From an uncultured Clostridia bacterium (GTDB lineage Bacteria > Bacillota > Clostridia > Oscillospirales > Acutalibacteraceae): 11,731 bases of DNA. The position numbers and the translations under genes were made by a program. Shown piece after piece: positions 5,627 through 11,731 of the stretch. The notes under the pieces are model-generated. The model worked only from the letters and a program-made list of their open reading frames with translations. It was not told the origin of the DNA and searched no databases. Within the stretch, counting starts at the first letter, position 1. Each line of letters starts with the position of its first letter. Where the stretch lies: the NCBI GenBank assembly GCA_937876205.1, contig CALEII010000043.1:1-11731 (forward strand), read 5' to 3'.

Positions 5627-7372
5627 TTATAAAGCCACATCATTAACAAAACTATCAAATCTGATAATTTTTTCACCACAATGTGGACATGTAGTTATTG
5701 TTTTTGTTTTGTTTTGAAATATTTTTCTGCAGTTAGTGCAATATTCTTCAAACTCAGCATCTTTTGGAATTGAAATGGTATATGCTTTGGGATCTATTAT
5801 TAATTGACGATCATAATCAGGTATAAGCATACCGTTTGCTTCAAGTTTTGCATCATCAGTTATTTTTTTTCGGCCTGTTTTATGTGAAGCACTTTCCAAA
5901 GCATCTAAGTAATTTCCATAATGTATAATGAATAGTTTGTATTTATCTCTTATTTGAATATCTGTTAGATGACCTGGCACTTGCATAAATAAGCCTTTAG
6001 ATGATAAGTATTTTATTGTAGTTTTACATCTATCGTAATCTTCTTTTGTTATTAAAAAATATCTACACAAATTATTTTTAATATATTCTTCTATTGCATT
6101 ATATGTTTTAAAGTACGGTATTTTGTTTCTTACATCCTCTAAATAATGATGTTTTATTATTTGATAAACATCTCCCAATTTTAGTATTCCATTTTTGTTT
6201 TTAATAAATTTTTTGAGATATTCTTTTATTAAAACAGCAAAGGAACGTGAAACCCCTTGTGAGCCACATATTATATGTCGCAACCCTGCTTTTCCAAACA
6301 TATAGTTTTCAAAGTAGTCTGATAGTGCCTTTTTTTCTTCCGGATTTATATCTAATCCCATAAGATATGTATTAACGAGCATTTCTTTAAAATAGTTAAT
6401 TATATCAGTGTTATTTTCCATAAACATAATATCTAAATCAGGTCCAGCAAAAATATCTTGTTGATATTCAATACCTTCCATTCTATTCCCACCTCTACTA
6501 TGCAATTTTGATCGATTCCATATAGTAGCAATTTTTACGGAGTACATAGAATTTTTGAAAAACACCTGTTTTATTAACTGCGCAACTTTGCTTTGAATTG
6601 AAAATGTACTTACTTTATCTATTTCGCTATATTCATCTAAACAAATATAAGCTGTGGAAATGTTAAATGCTTCTAACATTTCTGTTATTCGTTCTTTAAT
6701 TTCTTGGCAGTCTAATTTGAATTGAATTTGTCCAGATACCGAATAAGTATTGCTTTTCGTGCTAGTTCTTTTCCGACCTCTAACAAAATTTAATAAAGAG
6801 TTAAAAAAACTCTTTTCTGCTTTGATATCAAGTCCTATATTTGTAGTTGTTTCTTTGTTTAATTGTTCACTTTCTGAATTCTCAAAAGTTATTTCACAAC
6901 CTTGAAGTTTCATTTTGCATTTATTGATATATTCAGTAAGTGTATCATATGATTTCAAAAATTTGTTTTCAGAATCAGGCTCCATAACCCCTTGCCTAAG
7001 ATCATAATTTTTTTCTAGTTGTTTTATTATTTCGGAGATTAATTTTATAAATACATAAACAGCTAAACTTCCACCATCATCAGACAATGATTCGATTTCA
7101 TTCTCAGTAGGAATCACATTAGACATTACGATATAAAAGGCCATTTGACTAGGATCTTGTTGTAGTAAATTTATATCGTATGTAAAAGCTTTAAGCAAAG
7201 TCGTTTTTCCTGTTCCTCTTCTTCCCCATATCACTTGTGGATCTTTAGTTCTTAAATCCTCTATTAGATCTTTATTTGAACAAAGATAATAGCAATCTAT
7301 CATATCAACATTGTCAGATGTGAATTTCAAGTTGCTTAAAATTTGACTTGCTTGTTCATATATGTTTTGCAT
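5627..7372 (-). CDS. ORC/CDC6-like P-loop ATPase with C-terminal zinc ribbon
   Basis: A 581-aa cytoplasmic protein. Walker A GRRGTGKTT is at 50-58, a Walker B with the acid pair is AYICLDEYSEI at 241-251 (Asp246, Glu247), and VKIATIW at about 279-285 is placed like a sensor 1 strand. A CGSQGVSRSF segment (369-378) could supply an arginine finger or sensor. A winged-helix-like region follows (about 395-500). The last 45 residues hold a zinc ribbon with two pairs, CTNC (545-548) and CPHC (562-565). This is the layout of the ORC-CDC6 family ATPases of bacterial conflict systems, as I recall that family. No nuclease motif is visible, so it more likely acts as a sensor or motor. AAGGAG supports the start. 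It follows the NYN nuclease gene on the same strand, but behind its own promoter. It probably partners that nuclease in defence; this is inference. Confidence 0.8.
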   Translation of the reverse strand: MQNIYEQASQILSNLKFTSDNVDMIDCYYLCSNKDLIEDLRTKDPQVIWGRRGTGKTTLLKAFTYDINLLQQDPSQMAFYIVMSNVIPTENEIESLSDDGGSLAVYVFIKLISEIIKQLEKNYDLRQGVMEPDSENKFLKSYDTLTEYINKCKMKLQGCEITFENSESEQLNKETTTNIGLDIKAEKSFFNSLLNFVRGRKRTSTKSNTYSVSGQIQFKLDCQEIKERITEMLEAFNISTAYICLDEYSEIDKVSTFSIQSKVAQLIKQVFFKNSMYSVKIATIWNRSKLHSRGGNRMEGIEYQQDIFAGPDLDIMFMENNTDIINYFKEMLVNTYLMGLDINPEEKKALSDYFENYMFGKAGLRHIICGSQGVSRSFAVLIKEYLKKFIKNKNGILKLGDVYQIIKHHYLEDVRNKIPYFKTYNAIEEYIKNNLCRYFLITKEDYDRCKTTIKYLSSKGLFMQVPGHLTDIQIRDKYKLFIIHYGNYLDALESASHKTGRKKITDDAKLEANGMLIPDYDRQLIIDPKAYTISIPKDAEFEEYCTNCRKIFQNKTKTITTCPHCGEKIIRFDSFVNDVAL

Positions 7373-7393
7373 GTTTTAACTCCTTTTTTGTCA

Positions 7394-7411
7394 CAAAACA
7401 GTTCTGTTTTG
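7394..7411. promoter_or_regulatory. Palindromic operator at the ATPase gene
   Basis: CAAAACAG and CTGTTTTG arms flank a 2-nt centre, placed at the predicted transcription start and 22 nt before the ribosome binding region of the ATPase gene. In RNA it could form a hairpin, but the location suits a repressor site. A partial match, GAACAGTTTTACA, occurs at about 7480-7493. Confidence 0.5.
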
Positions 7412-7415
7412 CGAA

Positions 7416-7444
7416 AAATAATATAAAATATATTAAATTGTCAA
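7416..7444 (-). promoter_or_regulatory. Promoter of the ATPase gene
   Basis: On the - strand a consensus TTGACA (7444-7439) is followed by AT-only DNA. The -10 is TTATTT at 17 nt or TATTAT at 15 nt; the choice is unclear. It gives the ATPase a start separate from the NYN gene. Confidence 0.5.
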
Positions 7445-7494
7445 ACAAAAAACACTATACCCGTTATAAAGTAATTATTAGAACAGTTTTACAA

Positions 7495-8085
7495 TTAAAT
7501 GATTAAAGGTGAAACTTTTCTACCTTCATATTTTCCATAAAAATCTTTCTTAATAAAAGAAATGGAATAGTAGTATTTATCTAAGGATATGTATTTACCT
7601 TTTTCTTGTGCAAAAGTTTTTAAGTTCTTATTGCAACTACCATCCCATGAATATACTTCAATGTTCCATCCGCGTTCTTGAGCACGTTCTATATCGGCTA
7701 AAAAACCTCTACCGTTTAAATATCCAGCACCATCACCGGTAATTATAGCAATTGTATCCGGATTTTTTTCTAAATCAATCATCAATCTCAGCATTTCATT
7801 TTGTAACAAAATATCTACACTTTCTTGCTCTTTGCCGTCTGCTGTTCTGTCAAGCAAATTCAACTCGACTCCTAGACTTCTAATATATTCCCATAAATCA
7901 TCCTCTTCAGGCGGAACGCTTCCCGCAACAAAAGCCTTGTCAATTGGTCTGTCATTTTTCACAAGAGCAAAAAGGTTTTTGAAGTATGTGCGATATAAAA
8001 CCGTATCTACTTCAGGTTCAAATTTTGGACAAGCATAGTGAACACCGGAAAAATGAATATTAGAATTATCCCAAAAAATATACAT
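7495..8085 (-). CDS. NYN-domain (PIN-like) ribonuclease
   Basis: The NYN fold cleaves RNA using a cluster of acidic residues and divalent metal. The first strand MYIFWDNSNI supplies Asp6 with the usual Asn, KEQESVDILLQNEM at 85-98 supplies Asp91, and IAIITGDGAGY at 112-122 supplies Asp118. The typical RGWNIEVYSW strand follows at about 138-147. All expected acidic positions are present, so it should be active. The 196-aa length covers the domain plus a short C-terminal extension rich in Tyr and Lys. An ideal AGGAGGT ribosome binding site precedes the ATG. It is upstream of the ATPase gene on the same strand with a 122-nt gap, and lies between the two tnpV leaders. A toxin or defence nuclease is likely; an RNA-processing housekeeping role is possible but less so in this setting. 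Confidence 0.85.
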   Translation of the reverse strand: MYIFWDNSNIHFSGVHYACPKFEPEVDTVLYRTYFKNLFALVKNDRPIDKAFVAGSVPPEEDDLWEYIRSLGVELNLLDRTADGKEQESVDILLQNEMLRLMIDLEKNPDTIAIITGDGAGYLNGRGFLADIERAQERGWNIEVYSWDGSCNKNLKTFAQEKGKYISLDKYYYSISFIKKDFYGKYEGRKVSPLII

Positions 8086-8120
8086 AAATTTACCTCCTGA
8101 TTTTATTGGTGTATATTCTT

Positions 8121-8126
8121 ATTATA
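8121..8126 (-). promoter_or_regulatory. Probable -10 box of the NYN gene
   Basis: TATAAT on the - strand, about 36 nt before the start codon. The -35 is poor: TTGATG lies only 13 nt upstream. The promoter abuts the tnpV leader repeat. Confidence 0.35.
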
Positions 8127-8141
8127 TAAGTTATCATGTCA

Positions 8142-8390
8142 TCAAAAAGTAACAACAATTTCTCGAAAAAAATTGAACTTTGTCGAAATATCCAAAAAGA
8201 TTTAGATACACTTATACACAATTACTATATTACTAACAATTATCAGGTACAATACCCTTTACAAAAACGCTTCTTTTTTCGACAAAAATGCTTGTTTTTC
8301 ATCCTTGTTTGACCATTACACATTCCACACATTCGACAAATCCGCCTTTAGCTTGTACAATTAGGCTACAAAATTAAAGGAGGCTATTTT
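8142..8390 (+). repeat. Right copy of the tnpV leader direct repeat
   Basis: It is similar to 5332-5485, starting with TCAAAAAGTAACAACA and ending in the tnpV ribosome binding site, with about 95 extra AT-rich bases in the middle. Both copies run toward a tnpV start. This covers most of the gene-free stretch 8086-8390. Confidence 0.75.
8333..8361 (+). promoter_or_regulatory. Promoter of tnpV
   Basis: TCGACA, 17-nt spacer, TACAAT, about 30 nt before the tnpV start. Both boxes and the spacing are conserved in the decayed copy at 5427-5455, which supports the call. Confidence 0.6.
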
Positions 8391-8756
8391 ATGTCAAATA
8401 AAAATTCTATCAGTTACCGCCGTGTTGGAGATTACAATGTTCCGAACCTTGCACTACCACCCGAAGAAGCAAATATCACTCTCGGTAAATGGGGTGTGTT
8501 ACATAAGGATTGTCTTGAAAAACATAACCGTGTATTTTTCACCTTATTACTCGCCCAAGGCAAACTTTATCAACATTGTGCCGAAGTAGAAAAACAGGCT
8601 CAGAAGATGTTTGATACACTAGTCGAACAGATGAAAAAGCGTGAGTGCGTAACCGAGCAACTGAAAGAAGAACATCAGATGGAGTGGATTGCAATGACGA
8701 ATAATATCCAGAGCAAAGCTACAGAAATCGTGATTCAGGATATAATTTGCAATTAA
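8391..8756 (+). CDS. tnpV: TnpV family transposon-encoded protein
   Basis: TnpV proteins are short proteins carried by Tn4451-type and other clostridial mobile elements; their biochemical function is not established. The family pattern is clear: ISYRRVGDYNVPNLALPPEE at the N-terminus, GKWGVLHKDCLEKHNRVFF, LLLAQGKLYQHCAEVEKQAQ, then VTEQLKEEHQMEWIAMTNNI near the end. The 121-aa length is usual. The C-terminal half looks wholly helical with coiled-coil character. It has an AAAGGAGG ribosome binding site and its own promoter and terminator, and is the only + strand gene in the accessory block. No transposase or integrase accompanies it here, so it is probably the relic of a larger element. Confidence 0.88.
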   Translation: MSNKNSISYRRVGDYNVPNLALPPEEANITLGKWGVLHKDCLEKHNRVFFTLLLAQGKLYQHCAEVEKQAQKMFDTLVEQMKKRECVTEQLKEEHQMEWIAMTNNIQSKATEIVIQDIICN

Positions 8757-8758
8757 TC

Positions 8759-8813
8759 AAAAAAGGGGCTATATCAATAACATCTACCTGCGATGTTTTG
8801 ATACAGCCTCTTC
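8759..8813 (+). terminator. Terminator of tnpV
   Basis: A long imperfect stem pairs GGGGCTATATCAATAACATC with GATGTTTTGATACAGCCTCT around a 7-nt loop, preceded by A-rich and followed by T-rich sequence. It begins right after the tnpV stop and also separates it from the convergent gene cluster. Confidence 0.7.
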
Positions 8814-8841
8814 TTATAAGGTTTGTTTTCTATTTCTTTTA

Positions 8842-8964
8842 TTATTGAGATAATTTACATTCAAAATATGAACCTTTAGATGTTAAAAATCTCAGATTAT
8901 ACACGGGAAATTGAGGTTCTTCAATTTCTATTAAATAATTCCCATCAGCATATTTGTATCTCAT
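8842..8964 (-). CDS. Small ORF (40 aa), translationally coupled to the acetyltransferase gene
   Basis: The start codon overlaps the stop of the GNAT gene as ATGA (8961-8964), the typical arrangement for coupled translation. The peptide begins MRYKYADGNYLIEIEEPQFP and continues with VYNLRFLTSKGSYFECKLSQ, a plausible small beta-rich domain with alternating hydrophobic residues. I know no family for it. The overlap and the balanced composition favour a real gene; chance cannot be excluded at this length. Confidence 0.55.
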   Translation of the reverse strand: MRYKYADGNYLIEIEEPQFPVYNLRFLTSKGSYFECKLSQ

Positions 8965-9488
8965 TTTGATTTACTATAATAAACGACGCCAGAATATTTC
9001 CCATCTTTATTTAATCGTCTGTTAGAAATATATCCATCTTTTATAAATCCCGCTTTTTCCATTACTCTAAATGATTGCACATTAAGTTCGTTACACGAAC
9101 ATTCAACCAAATAATAATCCCGATTATTCAACAAGTGATCGGCAACTGCTTTTAATGCTTCGGCAGCGTAACCATTGCCCCAAAATTTATACCTTACCGT
9201 ATATCCAACGTTACAATAATTATGCTTTTTTACAACAGTATTCACATCGATATTACCGACAACTTCGCCCGTGGATTTCAATTCCATAACCCACTTTTCA
9301 TATTTGTTTTCGTCAGATTCGCTTATCCATTTTTTAATACATTCCAATTCTTCGTCTTTTGTCAAATTGGGATATTTAATATATTTGGCCAATCTTTCAT
9401 CTGTGATGATTTCATAAATGGCATCAATATCACTTTCTTTATATCGTCTTAAAATAAGTCTGTCTGTTTCTATTCTTGGACTTAACAT
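8961..9488 (-). CDS. GNAT N-acetyltransferase, RimJ/RimL type
   Basis: It transfers an acetyl group from acetyl-CoA to an amine. The 175-aa protein opens with IETDRLILRRYKESDIDAIY, the standard N-terminus of the RimJ/RimL-like GNAT branch. The acetyl-CoA loop is in VGYTVRYKFWGNGYAAEAL (about 94-112), with WGNGYA as the Q/R-x-x-G-x-A variant. The NVQSFRVMEKAGF block at 136-148 completes the fold. GGAGGTG 8 nt upstream supports the start. It lies 39 nt behind the PPOX gene and overlaps the 40-aa ORF. Substrate cannot be read from sequence: ribosomal protein, small amine or antibiotic are all open. Confidence 0.92.
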   Translation of the reverse strand: MLSPRIETDRLILRRYKESDIDAIYEIITDERLAKYIKYPNLTKDEELECIKKWISESDENKYEKWVMELKSTGEVVGNIDVNTVVKKHNYCNVGYTVRYKFWGNGYAAEALKAVADHLLNNRDYYLVECSCNELNVQSFRVMEKAGFIKDGYISNRRLNKDGKYSGVVYYSKSK

Positions 9489-9527
9489 TTTAATTGCACC
9501 TCCATAATTTTAATAAACAAATCTCCG

Positions 9528-9938
9528 TTAAAACTCAAATCTTTTTCCGTCTTTGTAAATAATACCGTCTGTAACAGTTATTTTTAATATTATGGTATTA
9601 ACATCATTCTCGTTGGTGTGACCGTTATCATACCACAAAGCAAAGGCTTCTCTTAATTTATCTGCCAAATCTTTGTTTTCTTCATTTCGGATATATCCTA
9701 AACTTTCAGCCGTGCCGTGTCCCGAAAACCATTCACCACAGATTGCAACAACGGGATTATTGCTAATATGTTTCATTTTGTTGGTTGAATTGTGAGTTAT
9801 GGTATAAAATGCACCGTCAAGATAAATTGCATTAACTGTTCTTACCCACGGAACACCACAGTTGTCAACAGTTGCAATTGATATAAGAGAATCCTTACTG
9901 AAACGCTCATTCAATATATTATCAAACTCTTTGTTCAT
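9528..9938 (-). CDS. Pyridoxamine 5'-phosphate oxidase-family protein (PPOX class)
   Basis: This 136-aa protein has the split-barrel flavin-binding fold pattern: ISIATVDNCGVPWVRTVNAI (about 19-38), a strand pair YLDGAFYTITHNSTNKMKHI with the Asn/Lys that meet flavin phosphate, and NPVVAICGEWFSGHGTAE. Such short PPOX proteins bind FMN, F420 or heme, and many are called general stress or nitroimidazole-resistance (NimA-like) proteins. True PdxH is longer and has different substrate residues. AGAGGATA 8 nt upstream supports the start. It lies 18 nt behind the cysteine-rich gene and is probably co-transcribed with it and the GNAT gene. Confidence 0.88.
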   Translation of the reverse strand: MNKEFDNILNERFSKDSLISIATVDNCGVPWVRTVNAIYLDGAFYTITHNSTNKMKHISNNPVVAICGEWFSGHGTAESLGYIRNEENKDLADKLREAFALWYDNGHTNENDVNTIILKITVTDGIIYKDGKRFEF

Positions 9939-9956
9939 ATACTTATCCTCTGAAAA

Positions 9957-10433
9957 TTAAATAGATTTTCCTGAAATTTCGGCAATTCGGAATTCAATCA
10001 TTTTCTTCAAAAACGGCAAATCACTTTGAGTTGCATTATCAATACGGAAGGTACAACCGCACACATCATCAAAAACTCTACCAAAAATATTTTTTGTTTT
10101 TCCACCACCGCAAGAGCCGCAATTTCCGCAATGGTCAACATGTTTCCACGCTGCATTTTTTACACTCTCATCAGCAGTTACATCTTCGTAGGCATTGCTA
10201 TCCTCAGACCATATTGTCCAGTGATTTTCAGGTTCATCCGGGTCTTTGATTGCAATAAAGCAAATATATTCACCATTGAATTTGCAAAGATAATAAATCT
10301 TTTCTTTCCAATAACCATTGTCTTTTATAAACTCAACACGGCTATCCTGTAAATGATTGGCAAAATCTAAAGCAGTTTGCTTCATATCACCGCATAAATT
10401 TTCAGCTATATAATCAAAGATACTCTTATCCAT
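9957..10433 (-). CDS. Cysteine-rich hypothetical protein
   Basis: I do not know a named family for this 158-aa protein. The N-terminal two thirds look like a mixed alpha/beta domain with many aromatics (FNGEYICFIAIKDPDEPENH). Residues 98-111 read HVDHCGNCGSCGGG, with C102, C105, C108 and two His, and C125 and C127 follow; together these could bind a metal ion or cluster. The C-terminal segment is helical (LKKMIEFRIAEI). AAGGAAG lies 12 nt before the ATG, a somewhat long spacing. It has its own promoter and palindromic operator, and heads the run with the PPOX, GNAT and 40-aa genes. A redox or metal-responsive role is inference. Confidence 0.75.
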   Translation of the reverse strand: MDKSIFDYIAENLCGDMKQTALDFANHLQDSRVEFIKDNGYWKEKIYYLCKFNGEYICFIAIKDPDEPENHWTIWSEDSNAYEDVTADESVKNAAWKHVDHCGNCGSCGGGKTKNIFGRVFDDVCGCTFRIDNATQSDLPFLKKMIEFRIAEISGKSI

Positions 10434-10470
10434 ATCAGCATGACGCTTCCTTTTATGATTTTATATTTTA

Positions 10471-10499
10471 ATGATAGCATAAATTGAAATGTATTTCAA
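10471..10499 (-). promoter_or_regulatory. Promoter of the cysteine-rich/PPOX/GNAT gene run
   Basis: On the - strand TTGAAA (10499-10494), a 17-nt spacer and TATCAT (10476-10471), about 38 nt before the start codon. Confidence 0.65.
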
Positions 10500-10500
10500 T
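10483..10500. promoter_or_regulatory. Perfect palindromic operator
   Basis: ATTGAAAT and ATTTCAAT with a 2-nt centre cover the -35 box and half the spacer of the promoter at 10471-10499. A bound protein would block RNA polymerase. The neighbouring AraC protein is one candidate, though AraC sites are usually direct rather than inverted. Confidence 0.5.
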
Positions 10501-10525
10501 ATTTCAAGAGTTCCTTATAAACAGT

Positions 10526-10560
10526 AATCCGCACCATAGCAATCTGCTATAATGCGGATT
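10526..10560. terminator. Hairpin after the AraC regulator gene
   Basis: AATCCGCA and ATAGCA pair with TGCTAT and TGCGGATT around a short loop, with a small internal mismatch. It lies just past the AraC stop codon (- strand). The T-run (five T) is on the + strand side; the - strand tract is only ATTACTGTTTA, so it would be weak in the direction needed. Confidence 0.5.
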
Positions 10561-10567
10561 TTTCACT

Positions 10568-11437
10568 TTATTTCTTTACAATAGGAACCCATATTTCACT
10601 GCGATAATCGAGGCTTCCCATATTACCTTCGGTATAAACTTCAATATCCATTTCATAGGTAGGCTCATAGCCTGATGTCGGGAAGAATTCTGAAACAATT
10701 TTGTGCCACATATCTTGCATGGCTTTCGGCATTGCACCTTTACACTCAAACACTGCCCATGTTCTTGCGGGAATCGTGTTTCTTCTGAAGCCTTCGGGAG
10801 CCTCGGCGTTTTTATCACATTTTGCTGCGATTGAATAATCAAAAGTCTTTGCGTTTTCGGGAAGATTTCCGTAGCACACACCAAATATGAAGGTTTTGTC
10901 TGTCGTTAATTCTGTTAATCTCTTAACGGTTCCGTCTTTGTGAGAACGTGTCCAGAAATCAGGAATACTCCTGGCATTTTCTGAATTTTCAACAGTATGT
11001 GCTTCTACCTTTTCAATAATATCAAAAGCTTCTTTTTCTACGATTTTGTAGTCCATTATACTACCTCCGCTTAATGTAATTTTCACAGTAAGGCGAGAAA
11101 AAGATTTGAGTTTTGAACCGTCCTTTTTAGCTTCTGATGGAGTAATACCGTGAAACCTTGTAAAAGCTCTTGTAAAACTTTCAGGACTTTCATATCCGTA
11201 TTTCAATGCAACATCAATTACTTTTGTTTCAGAAGCACACAACTCATTGCCTGCGAGTGTTAGTCGTCTGTTTCTGATATAATCACCTAAAGTAACTCCG
11301 CATAAAATGCTGAAAATCCTTTGAAAATAAAATTCCGAACACGCTGCTTCTTTTGCAACAAGCTCCATATCAATTTCATCTGAAAGATGATTCTCAATAT
11401 AATTTATTGCATTCTGTATGCCTGTAACCCAATCCAT
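10568..11437 (-). CDS. AraC-family regulator with GyrI-like effector-binding domain
   Basis: The N-terminus (about 1-106) is the double helix-turn-helix of AraC/XylS regulators: IQNAINYIENHLSDEIDMEL, FYFQRIFSILCGVTLGDYI, and the signature GYESPESFTRAFTRFHGITP. A GyrI-like/SOUL-type ligand domain follows (about 128-289; IPARTWAVFECKGAMP and EMDIEVYTEG). This layout, DNA binding first and ligand domain second, is that of multidrug or small-molecule-sensing activators such as Rob and its clostridial relatives. I start at ATG 11437, 289 aa: AGAGG is 8 nt upstream. The in-frame GTG at 11446 overlaps that ribosome binding site and would leave none for itself. It heads the right-hand cluster and may regulate it. 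Confidence 0.9.
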   Translation of the reverse strand: MDWVTGIQNAINYIENHLSDEIDMELVAKEAACSEFYFQRIFSILCGVTLGDYIRNRRLTLAGNELCASETKVIDVALKYGYESPESFTRAFTRFHGITPSEAKKDGSKLKSFSRLTVKITLSGGSIMDYKIVEKEAFDIIEKVEAHTVENSENARSIPDFWTRSHKDGTVKRLTELTTDKTFIFGVCYGNLPENAKTFDYSIAAKCDKNAEAPEGFRRNTIPARTWAVFECKGAMPKAMQDMWHKIVSEFFPTSGYEPTYEMDIEVYTEGNMGSLDYRSEIWVPIVKK

Positions 11438-11462
11438 ATTGCTCACCTCTTTGAGTGGCTAC

Positions 11463-11468
11463 ATTATA
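11463..11468 (-). promoter_or_regulatory. -10 box of the AraC regulator gene
   Basis: TATAAT on the - strand, about 26 nt before the preferred start. No good -35 is seen, which would fit an activator-dependent promoter. The rest of 11469-11620 is AT-rich with nothing else I can identify. Confidence 0.4.
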
Positions 11469-11622
11469 AAGCAAAGAAAATATTAATTCCTGACTTTTTA
11501 TGCTCATTGTTGTATGAGTATATTTTAGCACAATTTATCTGTTGTTTCAATTACGATAATGTACCATGGTTTCTGAAAAAAAATATTATCCTTCAACACG
11601 ACACTTTTTTTAAGAAAACCTA

Positions 11623-11651
11623 TTGACAAGTATGTATCAGTTCTGTATACT
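11623..11651 (+). promoter_or_regulatory. Strong promoter with overlapping inverted repeat, reading off the right edge
   Basis: TTGACA, a 17-nt spacer and TATACT form a near-consensus promoter. AAGTAT and ATACTT half-sites, 13 nt apart, lie over the spacer and -10, a likely repressor site. Transcription would start near 11658. The first 70 nt of the transcript hold no convincing gene start; an ATG at 11726 has no good ribosome binding site. Confidence 0.65.
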
Positions 11652-11731
11652 TAAGGCACAATTTGATATTAAATAACTTTGTAGCGCGTAAGCGGAGCAA
11701 TATTTATTGACTACCCAAGCACCGTATGAAG

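Noticed and set aside
10576..10884. Alternative - strand ORF within the AraC gene
   Set aside because: It is out of frame with the well-supported AraC/GyrI protein and has no ribosome binding site or family pattern.
11726..11731. Start of a gene at the right edge
   Set aside because: The ATG has only two codons in view and no clear ribosome binding site, so it cannot be supported.

Overview
The window looks like the chromosome of a low-GC Gram-positive bacterium, most likely a gut-type clostridium (Oscillospiraceae/Lachnospiraceae-like). This is inferred from AT-rich intergenic DNA, strong AGGAGG-type ribosome binding sites, TTGACA/TATAAT promoters, and the families present (TnpV, AraC/GyrI regulators, XRE plus SHOCT-like regulators). 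The sequence cannot fix the species.

Left block (1-1810, + strand) is core genome: smpB, an XRE-family regulator, and ssrA (tmRNA). SmpB and tmRNA are the two parts of trans-translation. The tmRNA is complete with a CCA end, an apparent 17-codon tag and a clear terminator. A GC-rich, strongly foldable leader lies between its probable -10 box and its mature 5' end.

Middle block (1810-8815) is accessory and begins just past the 3' end of ssrA. Nearly everything in it is on the - strand. Transcribed first to last, it holds (a) a NYN-domain ribonuclease and, behind its own promoter and a palindromic operator, a large ORC/CDC6-like P-loop ATPase with a C-terminal zinc ribbon; and (b) a retron operon: a phosphoribosyltransferase-like effector, a small winged-helix protein, the non-coding RNA region, a reverse transcriptase with retron signatures, and a 192-aa protein of unknown function. 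The non-coding region is the most striking item. It holds two tandem paralogous msr-msd-like units (about 3761-3970 and 3570-3756) with the same layout, conserved single-stranded motifs, and stems whose sequences have diverged while pairing is kept. One RT may therefore make two different msDNAs. The ATPase/NYN pair sits between two copies of a tnpV leader: an intact tnpV on the right (8391-8756) and a decayed copy on the left (5332-5560), which suggests mobile-element history.

Right block (8816-11731, - strand) is a metabolic or stress-type cluster: an AraC regulator with a GyrI-like ligand domain, a cysteine-rich hypothetical protein, a PPOX-family flavin protein, a GNAT acetyltransferase and a translationally coupled 40-aa ORF. 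A strong + strand promoter with an overlapping inverted repeat lies at the right edge and drives something outside the window.
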